Positions 1 through 9,704 of a stretch of DNA of 64,000 bases are shown here, one piece after another. How positions within the stretch are numbered: the stretch's first letter is position 1; every line of letters starts with the position of its first letter. The stretch is from Ruegeria atlantica (GTDB lineage Bacteria > Pseudomonadota > Alphaproteobacteria > Rhodobacterales > Rhodobacteraceae): the NCBI GenBank assembly GCA_013032095.1, contig WQBJ01000007.1:1-64000 (forward strand). The letters run 5' to 3'. The notes under the pieces are model-generated. The model searched no databases. It worked only from the letters and a program-made list of their open reading frames with translations, and was not told the origin of the DNA. The position numbers were made by a program, and so were the translations under genes.

Positions 1-206
1 AGCGCCGGTGAAGGGGGTTCTAAGGTTTACTACAAACCTCCGCAAGCAGAAAATTCGAGAAACTTGCAAAAAACCAAAAAATCACATTTAACCATTACAT
101 TTCAAATATTTAAGAAAATCCTTCCCGTGAAATATCTGCGAATTTCGATACTCCCTCTCCCGAATCCTGGCTTTTGCACAGGGTTACCCACAGACTCAGC
201 GGCGTA
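1..206. other. AT-rich non-coding stretch with DnaA-box-like sites
   Basis: No convincing gene is seen here. Positions 60-140 are AT-rich. Positions 172-180 (TTTTGCACA) match the relaxed DnaA-box consensus TTWTNCACA exactly, and 184-192 (TTACCCACA) differ by one base from TTATCCACA. Both are in the same orientation, three bases apart. Two boxes are too few to call an origin, and the flank beyond base 1 is not visible. Confidence 0.3.
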
Positions 207-821
207 TCAGGCGGAATCGGCTGAGCGCACGCGAGCCAGCAGGTCCGAAAAGGGCACGCGCAACAACAGAAGGCCGACAATCACGGACAGATAGATCAGT
301 GGCTCGATCTGAAAGCCCTTGGCCAACATGACGTAGTGCAGCCCGCCCAAAATCGCCGCCGGGAAGACAAGTCGCTGCAAGCTACGCCAACGCGGACCCA
401 ATTTTCGCACGGACAGATTGTTCGATGTAATCGCCAAGGGGAGCAACAGAACAAATGCGGCCATGCCGACCGTAATATAGGGACGTTTGACGATATCCGC
501 CCAAATCTGACTGGGCACCTGCACGTCCAGAATCAACCAAACCAAAAGATGCAGGCTGACATAAGTGAATGTCAGCACACCAAGGGCACGACGGAACTTG
601 AGCAGGTTCAGTCCCAAGAATCGCCGCAGAGGTGAAATCGCCAGCACAGCAATCAAAAGCTGCAGAGCCAGTTCGCCGTACCGGTGCTCGAGCGCCTCGA
701 TCGGATCGACACCCAGACCACCGGTCAGTCCCTGAAAGAACAGCCAAGGCGCGGGCAACGCGCCCAGCGCGTAGACCGCCCAGATTGGAACCCGTCGAAA
801 GACTAGATTTATCCGATCCAT
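207..821 (-). CDS. msrQ: MsrQ, heme-binding membrane subunit of the periplasmic methionine sulfoxide reductase
   Basis: A 204-residue multi-pass inner-membrane protein of the ferric-reductase-like family (formerly YedZ). It carries electrons from the quinone pool or cytoplasmic flavin to MsrP, which repairs oxidised methionines in periplasmic proteins. Hydrophobic segments cover most of the length, and His residues in the contexts SLHLLVW and GLHYVM are the likely heme ligands. The ATG at 821 is chosen because AGGAAA lies just upstream; the longer frame would start at a TTG. The partner msrP is on the same strand but about 820 bp upstream, separated by an opposite-strand gene, whereas the two are usually adjacent. 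Confidence 0.9.
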   Translation of the reverse strand: MDRINLVFRRVPIWAVYALGALPAPWLFFQGLTGGLGVDPIEALEHRYGELALQLLIAVLAISPLRRFLGLNLLKFRRALGVLTFTYVSLHLLVWLILDVQVPSQIWADIVKRPYITVGMAAFVLLLPLAITSNNLSVRKLGPRWRSLQRLVFPAAILGGLHYVMLAKGFQIEPLIYLSVIVGLLLLRVPFSDLLARVRSADSA

Positions 822-967
822 GATTTTTCCTGATCCCAATTCCGAATTAGCTCCAGTTCAAAGGGTTGCTTGCCAAATTTCCGTCTGATTTCCGGAGCAT
901 TATACCACTGACAACATTCAAAAATCACCAATCCTGACTTAGCAAATAATTACGCGGAGTAACTTTA

Positions 968-1624
968 GTGTCCCACGATGAGTTGATGACAACCGTTCTG
1001 TTGAGCTTTGGCGTCGGTATATTCGTAAGCTGGGGGCTGACCCGTTGGCGCAACAGCAAGGGGCGCACATCTGTTTTCGCCAATGACGAAAGCCTGGAAG
1101 AGGTTGGAATGTCCTTCATCTCTTCACTGTTCAACTCGTTTTCACCAAACCGGGTGGACGGGATAACTGAATTGCGCCCGCCGTGGGGATTGCGCGTTCT
1201 GGCCCCCATACTTGCGTTGGCCCTGTTTATGACAACCGACATGTCTCCACTCTGGGATTCAATCGGCGTGTATGACCCGCTGATCCGCAAAGGCACTCTG
1301 ATCGCACTCTGTCTGTTTTTCGGATATTCCTGGTTCATGTTGCTCTTCGTCCAAAAGGTCGTCTACGACGGGTCATTCATCGAGTGCTACGGCGTCGATG
1401 CGAGTAAACAGGAGCGCAAACTGTCTGACCTTGTTGACATTCGGGTTCACGAGAAACGCCCGGCGCTGGTTCTTTCGTTTGCTCAACAAAAGCCTCTCTA
1501 TATCCCGAAATTCCTCTCTCATCGGGCAGAGTTCGTCTCCCGTATGGAAGCCATCGCACAGCAGAACCGCAGCAACGGGCTAGCGGCCCCGGCGCAGACA
1601 TTGGCAAACAGGCTCGGGTTTTAA
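968..1624 (+). CDS. Hypothetical three-segment membrane protein inserted between msrP and msrQ
   Basis: A 218-residue protein of unrecognised family. Predicted membrane segments lie near residues 7-24, 76-91 and 110-129. They are followed by a soluble tail of about 85 residues rich in alternating hydrophobic residues, which may be a small beta-rich domain of the PH-like type; that is only an impression. The start is GTG, supported by GGAG about ten bases upstream. It is transcribed against the flanking msrP and msrQ, so it is not in their operon. No function can be assigned. Confidence 0.65.
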   Translation: MSHDELMTTVLLSFGVGIFVSWGLTRWRNSKGRTSVFANDESLEEVGMSFISSLFNSFSPNRVDGITELRPPWGLRVLAPILALALFMTTDMSPLWDSIGVYDPLIRKGTLIALCLFFGYSWFMLLFVQKVVYDGSFIECYGVDASKQERKLSDLVDIRVHEKRPALVLSFAQQKPLYIPKFLSHRAEFVSRMEAIAQQNRSNGLAAPAQTLANRLGF

Positions 1625-1644
1625 GGCCCGAACCGCCGGGAGTT

Positions 1645-2547
1645 TCAATAGTTCGCAGTCAGATCTAAACCTTCGTAAAGCCCCGCGACCTCCTGCTCAT
1701 AACCGTTGAACATCAGAGTGGGGATACGCTTCGCAAATAGACCACCACCAATTTGACGTTCTGAGGCCTGCGACCAGCGCGGGTGATCCACGTTCGGATT
1801 CACATTACTATAGAAGCCGTATTCACGCGGGTTGGACATGTTCCAACTGGTGGGCGGCTCGACATCCGTCAGAGTGATCCGCACAATCGACTTGATCGAC
1901 TTGAAGCCGTATTTCCACGGCACCACCAGACGCAAAGGCGCACCGTTCTGGTTCGGGATCGGACGACCATAGATTCCAGTGGCCATGATGGTCAGCGGGT
2001 GCATCGCCTCATCCAGACGCAGGCCTTCACGATAGGGCCAATCCAGAATGGGGTACCGCACGCCGGGCATCTCCTCGGGGATAACGGCCGTTTCAAAGGC
2101 CACGTATTTAGCCCCTTCCTGCACGCCCGCCATATTCAGGAGATCCGCCAGTTCGAAGCCGTTCCACGGAATCACCATCGACCAGGCCTCGACACATCGG
2201 AAGCGGTAGATGCGCTCTTCGACCGTCATCTCAGACATGATGTCCTTGAAATCATAATCGCCCGGATTATCGACCAGCCCGTCGATCTTGACAGTCCACG
2301 GCTCGGTGGTCAGGGCGCCTGCGTATTTCACAGGATCATCCTTGCCCGTGCCGAACTCATAAAAGTTGTTGTAAGAGGTGATCTCCTCCCAGGTGTTCGG
2401 CTCCAGCGCCTCCTGTGCCGACGCACCCCGTGCCACCCCCGCCAGTCCAACACCTGCAAGCCCGGCCATAAGCTGCCGCCGGTTCAGGAACGCCGCCCTC
2501 GGGGTGACGTCTGCACGTGTCAATGTGTTGGTCCAGCGATGCGCCAT
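1645..2547 (-). CDS. msrP: MsrP, molybdopterin catalytic subunit of periplasmic methionine sulfoxide reductase
   Basis: A 300-residue TAT-exported molybdoenzyme of the sulfite-oxidase fold (formerly YedY) that reduces protein-bound methionine sulfoxide in the periplasm. The twin-arginine motif (NRRQLM) is at residues 22-27 and is followed by a hydrophobic stretch and an Ala-Ser-Ala cleavage region. Cys118, in RFRCVEAW, is the expected molybdenum ligand. The start at 2547 is chosen because GGAG lies nine bases upstream and because it places the TAT signal correctly; the longer frame adds 53 residues without signal character. Its membrane partner MsrQ is encoded at 207-821. Confidence 0.93.
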   Translation of the reverse strand: MAHRWTNTLTRADVTPRAAFLNRRQLMAGLAGVGLAGVARGASAQEALEPNTWEEITSYNNFYEFGTGKDDPVKYAGALTTEPWTVKIDGLVDNPGDYDFKDIMSEMTVEERIYRFRCVEAWSMVIPWNGFELADLLNMAGVQEGAKYVAFETAVIPEEMPGVRYPILDWPYREGLRLDEAMHPLTIMATGIYGRPIPNQNGAPLRLVVPWKYGFKSIKSIVRITLTDVEPPTSWNMSNPREYGFYSNVNPNVDHPRWSQASERQIGGGLFAKRIPTLMFNGYEQEVAGLYEGLDLTANY

Positions 2548-2807
2548 GTATTTCTCCGTCGTCAAAAACCTCGGATGTGAGGTAGTCCGCTGATAGCACA
2601 GAGCCAAGGAAACAAGCGTCACGATTGAGAGACGAGATTGTAACGTATCGGATAAAGCCAACAGGCGCGGCCTGACGCGGCGAGCCTCGCGATTCCCGAA
2701 AGACACATTGCCCGCAGCTTTGGACGGGATTTCTGAAAAGGACTGGCACGGTACGGCAGGCTTCGATACCTCGATCTACAACGAAACATTAACCAGAGAT
2801 TAACGCG

Positions 2808-3776
2808 TTGCTCTTTATTCAAGCCTTCCCTTTGTCTTTTTCTATTTTCTGGCGCTTGGCTCTTGTTTCGCCAGTTTTGTTGATTGGTCTGACGCTCTAT
2901 GCATTTGTTGGGCTCCTCGTGGGTTTTTTGATTGGCCTGCTGTTTCCTGCGCTGTCATTCATACTGACATTTCTGATTATGGCGTCATCCAGTGTCCTAC
3001 CGACTTTGATCGGAACAAGAATGGGCTTCCAAGCAAAGGGCGTTCGGCCAGGTATAAGAGTTTGGGGATTGTTCGTGCCCGCAGTGATCTACGGCGCGGT
3101 GGAGGGTGTGAGTGTGACCCTGATCCTTGTCCTCGTGGCCGGTGTATCCGTGGTGCTGATATCCCCTGACATTCTGCGTCAGAACGAAGTCACCGATCTT
3201 GTGTATCAATATGCAGACACGACCTGGGCCTTCGCGGTGCCTCTGGCGCTGATTTCTGTTTTTCTGTCCATATGCTCGATACGCGCCAGCCTGCTTGTAC
3301 CAATCACATCTGCCTCGATCGGGCGGGATCCCGACGGTCTTCACTATACGCCGTTCCGACATTTCCGCGCTTCGTTCGGCCCGTTATTCGCGCTGACCAT
3401 CTTCAGCTATGTGGGGATGCTCATTTTGCATGCTGGTCTGATCATAGTGTTCGTACTGACGGGCTACGCTGAAACGCTGCAGGCAGACCTGATGGAGTTT
3501 AACAGCATGACGGATGGCTCCGCGGTTATCCGTCCTATCTGGTCTTTGATCGTTCTTTTCATCATCTACATGCTGATCGGCACTTGGGCATTCAGCCTGC
3601 AATGCGCGGGCGGTGTTTTGGGGTACCTGCGTTTGCGCGAAGAGAGCCCCAAATTGTCTGAACTACTGCAATCAAATCAAAAGCAGCGATCGCAACCCGA
3701 TTCTCAAGCGGACCCTAGAATGAGCGCGGAAGATCTGCGCGCGCTCCGCAAAAGTCGCGAGTTTGGCAGCAGGTAG
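2808..3776 (+). CDS. Hypothetical polytopic membrane protein
   Basis: A 322-residue protein with about six or seven hydrophobic segments. Two long ones lie in the first 65 residues, and further ones near residues 90-120, 140-160, 195-220 and 245-265. A charged C-terminal tail ends in an Arg/Ser/Glu-rich stretch. No family is recognised. The frame opens at a TTG codon with AGAG upstream. No ATG occurs before about residue 58, which is already past the first membrane segments, so the TTG start is accepted with caution. It is monocistronic, between msrP (divergent) and the cyclase-family gene. Confidence 0.7.
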   Translation: MLFIQAFPLSFSIFWRLALVSPVLLIGLTLYAFVGLLVGFLIGLLFPALSFILTFLIMASSSVLPTLIGTRMGFQAKGVRPGIRVWGLFVPAVIYGAVEGVSVTLILVLVAGVSVVLISPDILRQNEVTDLVYQYADTTWAFAVPLALISVFLSICSIRASLLVPITSASIGRDPDGLHYTPFRHFRASFGPLFALTIFSYVGMLILHAGLIIVFVLTGYAETLQADLMEFNSMTDGSAVIRPIWSLIVLFIIYMLIGTWAFSLQCAGGVLGYLRLREESPKLSELLQSNQKQRSQPDSQADPRMSAEDLRALRKSREFGSR

Positions 3777-3919
3777 CACCGCGCTCTCCAACCTTTGATC
3801 CTCTCCGCCTTTACAACTCTCGCGGCAAAAATGCAGGCTGATCTGCACGTATGAAAGGCACAAGCTAAAGGATGGATGGCCCGTCCAAAAGGTTGAAACG
3901 CTTCAGAGGTGAAAGACAA

Positions 3920-4735
3920 ATGTGTGACATCTGCGTTGTGAATGCGGTCAAAGACAAAATGCTGTCGCGGCGGAGTTTCTTCAAAGCGGCGGCTGCCTCG
4001 GGTATTGCGGCGACAGCAACCGGAGCAGCAATCCCAGCCGCGCTAGCAGCAGGGCATGGTGGAGTCGAAGACATGACCCACACACTCAGCCCTGATTTCC
4101 CCACCTATGGTGGCTCGCCTGGCTATGAGTCGGAAGAGGTTTTCAACTTCAACGATCACGGGTACAACCTGTTCAATCTGACAATAAACGAACATTCGGG
4201 CACGCATATCGACGCCCCGCTGCATTTTTCCCCAGACGGCTCATCGGTAGATGAGATCCCCGTATCCGATCTGGTCGCGCCTTTATGTGTTGTGGATATC
4301 GCCGCCCGTGCAGCCGAGGATGCAGATACACGCCTGACGCCGGATGACCTGAAGGCGTGGATCGCAGCCAATGGTGACATCCCAGACGGGGCCTGTATCG
4401 CGATGCGTTCTGGATGGGGCAGCAAAACCGCCACGGATGAGTTCCGCAACTTCGACGGTGAGGCCCAACATTATCCCGGTTTCCATGTCGAGGCAGCGCA
4501 AATGCTGCTGGAAGAAACCGGCGCCCGGTCGATCGCGGTGGATACGCTGTCACTGGATCACGGCATGTCCACCGATTTCGCCACCCATTATGCGTGGCTG
4601 CCCTCGGGCCGGTTTGGGATCGAATGTCTGGCCAATCTGGACCGCGTCCCCGCCAAGGGCGCAACGCTGGTCGTCGGCGCGCCCAAGCATAAAGGCGGAA
4701 CCGGTGGCCCGGCGCGGATTTTTGCGTTGACCTGA
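3920..4735 (+). CDS. TAT-exported cyclase-family (kynurenine formamidase-like) metal hydrolase
   Basis: A 271-residue protein of the cyclase family PF04199, which includes kynurenine formamidase and isatin hydrolase. A twin-arginine signal (SRRSFF, residues 16-21) precedes an Ala-rich hydrophobic stretch, so export to the periplasm is expected. The metal-binding signature HSGTHIDAPLH lies at residues 92-102. The short Cys-containing leader MCDICVV before the TAT signal is part of the frame. Start 3920 is preferred over the upstream codon at 3872 because AGAGGTGAAAG precedes it. Substrate is unknown; export argues against a role in cytoplasmic tryptophan breakdown. Confidence 0.85.
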   Translation: MCDICVVNAVKDKMLSRRSFFKAAAASGIAATATGAAIPAALAAGHGGVEDMTHTLSPDFPTYGGSPGYESEEVFNFNDHGYNLFNLTINEHSGTHIDAPLHFSPDGSSVDEIPVSDLVAPLCVVDIAARAAEDADTRLTPDDLKAWIAANGDIPDGACIAMRSGWGSKTATDEFRNFDGEAQHYPGFHVEAAQMLLEETGARSIAVDTLSLDHGMSTDFATHYAWLPSGRFGIECLANLDRVPAKGATLVVGAPKHKGGTGGPARIFALT

Positions 4736-4856
4736 TTGACAGCCGGGCGGATGCACCGCAATCGCCCAAGCCATCTCTGAACCGCGTCAAATTTTCGCCT
4801 CAGACTATGGTCAGGGTAAATTCAATTCATTTTCTTATACGGAACGCAATCTCCCA

Positions 4857-5393
4857 ATGATGCTTAGAACACTCGTATTGTCTCTGTCCGTGCTCGCCGC
4901 GCCGGCGTTTGCCGATGTGCAATCCTGCAAAAATCTGTTTGATCGTGCACCGCAGGTCCTCGACGATTTGAATCAGGTGGGGTCTCAAGACTACGAAAAA
5001 GATCATCCCGGTCTTGGCTATTCCGCCACCTTCGCTGATCCGTCTTCAAAGATCACAGTGTTCTTATACGACCAACTGAATCAGAACATCTCCCCAGAAA
5101 TGGCCCTCGAAAGCTTTAAACAAGCCGCTCAGGATATAGCTGCCGTGGCCGAGCGGCGCGGTGCTGATTTGGCAGAAATCAACGCGTATCAAACGCGCGA
5201 CACGTCTCGGGTCCTGCCGCTTAGGGCCGAGGTTGAAACATCGGACGGCCTGTCCGAGTTTCTGTCTGTTGGGATTGTTGACAATTGCATTGTGAAGCTG
5301 CGCTTTACGGCCAAGTTTGAGATGGAGGAAGCTCAGATCTGGATGAAGGTTCTGAACGACTATCTAAACAAAGGTTACGGATCTCCGGCCTAA
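4857..5393 (+). CDS. Hypothetical secreted protein
   Basis: A 178-residue protein with a clear Sec signal peptide (hydrophobic residues 4-17, cleavage after the Ala-Phe-Ala motif near residue 19). The mature part contains two Cys residues that could form a disulfide and no recognised domain. Two tandem ATG codons (4857 and 4860) are both possible starts. It ends at a strong terminator shared with convergent clpB. Function is not recognised. Confidence 0.7.
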   Translation: MMLRTLVLSLSVLAAPAFADVQSCKNLFDRAPQVLDDLNQVGSQDYEKDHPGLGYSATFADPSSKITVFLYDQLNQNISPEMALESFKQAAQDIAAVAERRGADLAEINAYQTRDTSRVLPLRAEVETSDGLSEFLSVGIVDNCIVKLRFTAKFEMEEAQIWMKVLNDYLNKGYGSPA

Positions 5394-5422
5394 AAAAAAC
5401 CCGCCGGATAGGCGGGTTTTTC
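5394..5422. terminator. Bidirectional rho-independent terminator between the secreted-protein gene and clpB
   Basis: The stem CCCGCC/GGCGGG is flanked by an A-run on the left and a T-run on the right, so it can stop transcription from both directions. It lies between two convergent stop codons at 5393 and 5435. Confidence 0.9.
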
Positions 5423-5434
5423 TGTGTCATTGGT

Positions 5435-8053
5435 TCAATGAACCACGGCATCATCCGGGCGGGGTCGTTCCGACGTTCCCAGCCGGTCGCCGATGATCAG
5501 GCCATCTGTTCCGGCGGTGACCGGGACGGTTTCACCATCTTTGATCTCACCGGCCAGAAGCGCCTCGGCAAGCGGGTTCTGCAAAGCGCGCTGGATCACG
5601 CGCTTCAGCGGACGCGCACCGAAGACCGGATCATAGCCTTCGTTGGCCAGCCATTCCTTGGCGCCATCGTCCAGAACCAACTCGATCTTGCGGGCGGCCA
5701 GGCGTTTTTGCAGACGCGCAATCTGAATATCGACGATGCCATCCATATCGGCCCGCTTGAGCCGGTCGAAGATGATCGTTTCGTCCAGACGGTTCAGGAA
5801 TTCGGGCCGGAAATGCGCCCGGACCGCATCCATCACGTCACGTTTCGCTTGCGCACTATCCGCACCCTCGGGCAACTGGCTGAGCGCCTGAGACCCAAGG
5901 TTCGACGTCAGGATAATCAGCGTCTGCTTGAAGTCCACGGTACGACCCTGACCGTCGGTCAGTACGCCATCATCCAGAACCTGCAGCAGCACGTTGAACA
6001 CATCCGGGTGCGCCTTTTCGACCTCGTCGAACAGCACGACCTGATAAGGCCGGCGCCGCACGGCTTCGGTCAGCACACCGCCTTCGTCATACCCGACATA
6101 GCCCGGAGGGGCACCGATCAGACGGGCGACCGCATGTTTCTCCATAAACTCGGACATATCGATACGCACCATCGCGTTGTCGTCGTCGAACAGGAAATTC
6201 GCCACAGCCTTTGTCAGCTCGGTCTTACCCACACCGGTCGGGCCGAGGAACAGGAACGAACCCAGCGGGCGACCTTCGTCATTCAGACCAGCCCGCGCCC
6301 GACGCACGGCATTGGCGACAGCGGTCACCGCCGCATCCTGACCGATCACGCGGGAATGCAGATCGTCTTCCATCCGCAGCAGCTTCTCGCGCTCGCCTTC
6401 CAGCATTTTCGAGGTCGGGATACCGGTCCAGCGTTCCACGACGGAGGCGATCTGTTCCGGGCGCACCGTTTCCTCGGCCATCATGGCGTTGCTTTCGGCA
6501 TTCTCGGCTTCGGTCAGCTTTTTCTCAAGCTCGGGGATGACGCCATAGGATAGCTCACCCGCCTTTGCCAGATTGCCCTCACGCTTGGCGATCTCCAGAT
6601 CAGCGCGCGCTTTGTCGAGCTGTTCTTTCAGATCACGCGCACCGGCCAGCTTATCGCGTTCGGCCTGCCACTGGGCGGTCATCTCGGCGGATTTCTCCTG
6701 CAGATCGGCCAGATCTTTTTGCAAGGTTTCCAGACGATCTTTTGAGGCCGCGTCATCTTCAAGCTTCAGCGCCTCTTCCTCAATCTGCATCTGCAGAATC
6801 TGGCGATCCAACTGATCGAGTTCCTCGGGCTTGGAATCCACTTCCATGCGCAGACGCGAAGCCGCCTCATCGACAAGGTCGATGGCCTTGTCGGGCAGGA
6901 AGCGATCGGTGATATAGCGATGCGACAGAGTCGCCGCCGATACCAGCGCCGAGTCCGAGATGCGCACGCCGTGGTGCAGCTCGTACTTTTCCTTGATGCC
7001 GCGCAGGATACTGATCGTGTCCTCGACAGTCGGTTCAGTGACCATCACGGGCTGGAACCGGCGCGCAAGGGCCGCGTCTTTTTCGACGTATTTGCGGTAC
7101 TCGTCCAGCGTGGTCGCACCGATACAATGCAGCTCACCCCTCGCAAGCGCCGGCTTGATCAGGTTTGCGGCATCCATTGCGCCGTCGGACTTCCCGGCAC
7201 CGACCAGCGTGTGCATCTCATCGATGAACAGGATGATCTCACCGGCGGCTTCAGTGACCTCGGTCAGAACCGCCTTCAGGCGTTCCTCGAACTCACCGCG
7301 ATACTTCGCACCGGCGATCAGCGCACCCATGTCGAGCGCGAGCAGCTTCTTGTCTTTCAGCGATTCCGGCACGTCGCCGTTGACGATGCGCAGGGCCATC
7401 CCCTCGGCGATCGCGGTTTTACCGACGCCGGGCTCACCGATCAGAACCGGGTTGTTCTTGGTGCGACGCGACAGAACCTGCATCGAGCGGCGGATTTCCT
7501 CATCTCGCCCGATGATCGGGTCAATCTTGCCCTCAGCCGCGGCCTCGGTCAGGTCGCGCGCGTATTTCTTAAGCGCGTCATAGCCCTCTTCCGCCGATGC
7601 GGTGTCAGCGGTGCGACCCTTGCGGATATCGTTGATCGCTTCGTTCAGTTTTTGCGCGGATACAGCACCGGCTTCCAACGCCTCTTTGGCCTTGGATTTC
7701 ACCATGCACAGCGCCATCAGAACCCGCTCGACGGGCACAAAGCTATCGCCTGCTTTCGTGGCGAGCTTTTCGGCCTCGTCCAGAACCTTGGCCGTCTGAC
7801 CGTCCATGTAGATCTGGCTTGCATCGCCGCTGACCTTCGGGATTTTACCCATCGCGGCGTCCAGCGCCTCAACCACGCGATTCGGTGCACCGCCTGCGCG
7901 TGTGATCAGGTTGCTGGCCAACCCCTGATCGTCATCCATCAATGCTTTCAATATATGTGTGGGCTCCAGCCTCTGGTGCCCCTCGCGCAGCGCAATCGTC
8001 TGCGCCGCCTGCACGAATCCCCGTGCCCGCTCGGTGAACTTGTTCAAGTCCAT
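5435..8053 (-). CDS. clpB: ClpB ATP-dependent disaggregase
   Basis: An 872-residue Hsp100 chaperone that works with DnaK to solubilise aggregated proteins. The order is as expected: N-terminal Clp repeat domain (1-145), first AAA+ domain with Walker A GEPGVGKT near residue 205, a long coiled-coil middle domain (about 400-530), second AAA+ domain with Walker A GPTGVGKT near residue 605, and the small C-terminal domain. Length is normal for the family. The start is fixed by AAGGAG just upstream. A heat-shock-like promoter is seen at 8131-8158. Confidence 0.98.
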   Translation of the reverse strand: MDLNKFTERARGFVQAAQTIALREGHQRLEPTHILKALMDDDQGLASNLITRAGGAPNRVVEALDAAMGKIPKVSGDASQIYMDGQTAKVLDEAEKLATKAGDSFVPVERVLMALCMVKSKAKEALEAGAVSAQKLNEAINDIRKGRTADTASAEEGYDALKKYARDLTEAAAEGKIDPIIGRDEEIRRSMQVLSRRTKNNPVLIGEPGVGKTAIAEGMALRIVNGDVPESLKDKKLLALDMGALIAGAKYRGEFEERLKAVLTEVTEAAGEIILFIDEMHTLVGAGKSDGAMDAANLIKPALARGELHCIGATTLDEYRKYVEKDAALARRFQPVMVTEPTVEDTISILRGIKEKYELHHGVRISDSALVSAATLSHRYITDRFLPDKAIDLVDEAASRLRMEVDSKPEELDQLDRQILQMQIEEEALKLEDDAASKDRLETLQKDLADLQEKSAEMTAQWQAERDKLAGARDLKEQLDKARADLEIAKREGNLAKAGELSYGVIPELEKKLTEAENAESNAMMAEETVRPEQIASVVERWTGIPTSKMLEGEREKLLRMEDDLHSRVIGQDAAVTAVANAVRRARAGLNDEGRPLGSFLFLGPTGVGKTELTKAVANFLFDDDNAMVRIDMSEFMEKHAVARLIGAPPGYVGYDEGGVLTEAVRRRPYQVVLFDEVEKAHPDVFNVLLQVLDDGVLTDGQGRTVDFKQTLIILTSNLGSQALSQLPEGADSAQAKRDVMDAVRAHFRPEFLNRLDETIIFDRLKRADMDGIVDIQIARLQKRLAARKIELVLDDGAKEWLANEGYDPVFGARPLKRVIQRALQNPLAEALLAGEIKDGETVPVTAGTDGLIIGDRLGTSERPRPDDAVVH

Positions 8054-8130
8054 ATTATTCTCCTTTTCCTAAGCGCCCTGAATGTGATGCGCCCGCTTGG
8101 CAGCACGCGTCGGTCTGGGCCTCACATTCC

Positions 8131-8158
8131 ATTTGGGAAATATCTTTGTCTGTTCAAG
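8131..8158 (-). promoter_or_regulatory. Candidate RpoH (heat shock) promoter of clpB
   Basis: On the minus strand CTTGAAC (8158-8152) is followed after 13 bases by TCCCAAAT (8138-8131). This resembles the sigma-32 pattern CTTGAAA-N13-15-CCCCATNT and lies about 80 bases upstream of the clpB start, a typical RpoH target. It is a match by eye only. Confidence 0.5.
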
Positions 8159-8180
8159 AGGCTAAACCGCAGATTCACTG

Positions 8181-8501
8181 TTATCGGCGCGGCACGGAAT
8201 AGACAGTATAGCCCCCGGTTTCCGCCACCTCTCGGGCTGCATGCATCTCAACCAATGATTGCGCCGCATCGCTGCCCGTCGGACAAGAGACCAAATCCGC
8301 CGCATCGTCCAAAAAATTGACTGTAAACGAGGTTTCACCAGTCAGTTGGCAATCGTCATCAGTGGACCGATATCCACGCACAAGGCGTAGATCCTGATTG
8401 GTCGGGGATCTGATCACCGTATCTGCAGCTTCGGGCTGCAATGGCCTTTGCTGGCATCCCGCTACGACCACTAAAATCCCAATACACAGTGCTGGATTCA
8501 T
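8181..8501 (-). CDS. Small putative lipoprotein
   Basis: A 106-residue protein with a lipoprotein signal: a short hydrophobic run followed by the lipobox VVAGC, with Cys at residue 16. The mature part has two further Cys residues. The start at 8501 is chosen because a GGGGGGA Shine-Dalgarno lies just upstream and because it places the lipobox near the N-terminus; the frame itself opens at 8594. It probably attaches to the inner or outer membrane leaflet facing the periplasm. Function is unknown. Confidence 0.7.
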   Translation of the reverse strand: MNPALCIGILVVVAGCQQRPLQPEAADTVIRSPTNQDLRLVRGYRSTDDDCQLTGETSFTVNFLDDAADLVSCPTGSDAAQSLVEMHAAREVAETGGYTVYSVPRR

Positions 8502-8652
8502 AATCCCCCCATCGAAAACGTGTGTGTGAATGTCGGGCACCATAGCACAATCATCACCTGATCGCTTGATTTGGATCACCCACCCGTCTTGCATGGACAG
8601 ACCGCGCGGAACCCGCTAGGACGCAGACGTTTGCCAAAAAGGAGCTTGCCCC

Positions 8653-9357
8653 ATGTCCGATGACCGTCTGATCGTTGCCCTTGATGTTCCGAACGCCCTG
8701 CAGGGGCTGGCTATGGCCGAACGGTTGGGCGATGCGGTGTCCTTTTACAAGATCGGGTTGGGTATGCTGACCGGCGGCGGGCTGGCCTTGGCCAATGAGC
8801 TGAAACAGGATCACGGCAAGCGCATCTTTCTGGACATGAAACTGTTCGACATCGGCAACACGGTGGAAAACGCCGTCCGCGGGCTGGCCCAGTTCGATCT
8901 GGACTTCCTGACCGTACATGGCGACCCGCATGTGGTGCGCGCCGCGAAAGAGGGTGCCTCGGGCAAGGACCTGAAGATTCTGGCTGTGACCATCCTGACT
9001 TCGCTGAACCGCGATGACCTGGACGCCAGCCTTCTGAAAGAGGGCGACGTGCAAGAGTTGGTGGTGGAGCGTGCGGCCCGCGCGCTGGAGGCCGGGGCCG
9101 ACGGCGTTATTGCCAGCCCGCAAGAGGCTGCCTTGATACGTGCGCTTCCTCAGGCCGAAGGCCGCCTGATCGTCACCCCCGGCGTCCGACCAACAGGCGC
9201 GGCCCTAGGTGATCAGAAGCGCGTTGCCACCCCGGCGAGCGCCATCGGCGACGGTGCCGACCACATCGTAGTCGGGCGCCCGATCTATCAGGCAGAAGAC
9301 CCGAAGGCAGCGGCAGAGGCGGTTCTTGCCGAGTTAAATTCCTTGACACAGCACTAA
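8653..9357 (+). CDS. pyrF: Orotidine 5'-phosphate decarboxylase
   Basis: A 234-residue TIM-barrel enzyme that converts OMP to UMP, the last step of pyrimidine nucleotide synthesis. The catalytic motif FLDMKLFDIGNT (about residues 57-68) contains the Asp-Lys-Asp array, and VTPGVRP near residue 176 forms the phosphate-binding loop. The start is supported by AAAGGAG. It appears to be a single gene followed by a 347-base non-coding stretch. Confidence 0.97.
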   Translation: MSDDRLIVALDVPNALQGLAMAERLGDAVSFYKIGLGMLTGGGLALANELKQDHGKRIFLDMKLFDIGNTVENAVRGLAQFDLDFLTVHGDPHVVRAAKEGASGKDLKILAVTILTSLNRDDLDASLLKEGDVQELVVERAARALEAGADGVIASPQEAALIRALPQAEGRLIVTPGVRPTGAALGDQKRVATPASAIGDGADHIVVGRPIYQAEDPKAAAEAVLAELNSLTQH

Positions 9358-9512
9358 ACGAACCACCAGATAAGCGGATTTTTGCGCAAGTTTGGCGCGC
9401 AAGCAGTTGACCTAACGTCACTTTCTGGCCTTGCCGCGCCAAATCGTCCCTGTGCCCCAAAACACACATGCAAAACACGAGTTTTGTTTGAGTGATCTAG
9501 GTCCTATCGAAT

Positions 9513-9613
9513 TCCGCGTTTTTAAGGGATTCTGGTGCCGTGATACTCCCCGCGGACCGTCTCTTCCTGAGGTCCGTCACCTCCCCCCGCCACTTCGCGG
9601 GGGGTCTTCTTTC
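9513..9613 (+). ncRNA. Candidate structured small RNA or orphan terminator between pyrF and dinB
   Basis: The 9358-9704 interval has no convincing gene. Within it the hairpin CGGACC/GGTCCG (9553-9558 with 9571-9576) is followed by a strong hairpin CCCCCCGC/GCGGGGGG (9583-9590 with 9597-9604) and the pyrimidine-rich tail TCTTCTTTC. TCCGCG at 9513-9518 could instead pair with CGCGGA at 9551-9556, which would exclude the first hairpin. A weak promoter-like pair (TTGTTT at 9484, TATCGA at 9505) precedes it. It may be a short sRNA of about 100 nt, or a late terminator of pyrF; the sequence alone cannot decide. Confidence 0.35.
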
Positions 9614-9704
9614 AAAGCATATCCTGCGTGGAATCTCCGACCGGTCTTTGCGCGGAAGCTGGGGCTGATATAAGAAAACCCCTGAACAAATCGGGAAGAC
9701 TTGC

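Noticed and set aside
5438-8320. Long plus-strand open frames across clpB (371 and 466 codons)
   Set aside because: They are antisense shadows of clpB, with low-complexity His/Arg-rich translations and no domain.
9431-9673. 80-codon ORF between pyrF and dinB
   Set aside because: It spans the strong hairpin/terminator structure and has no family resemblance or ribosome site.
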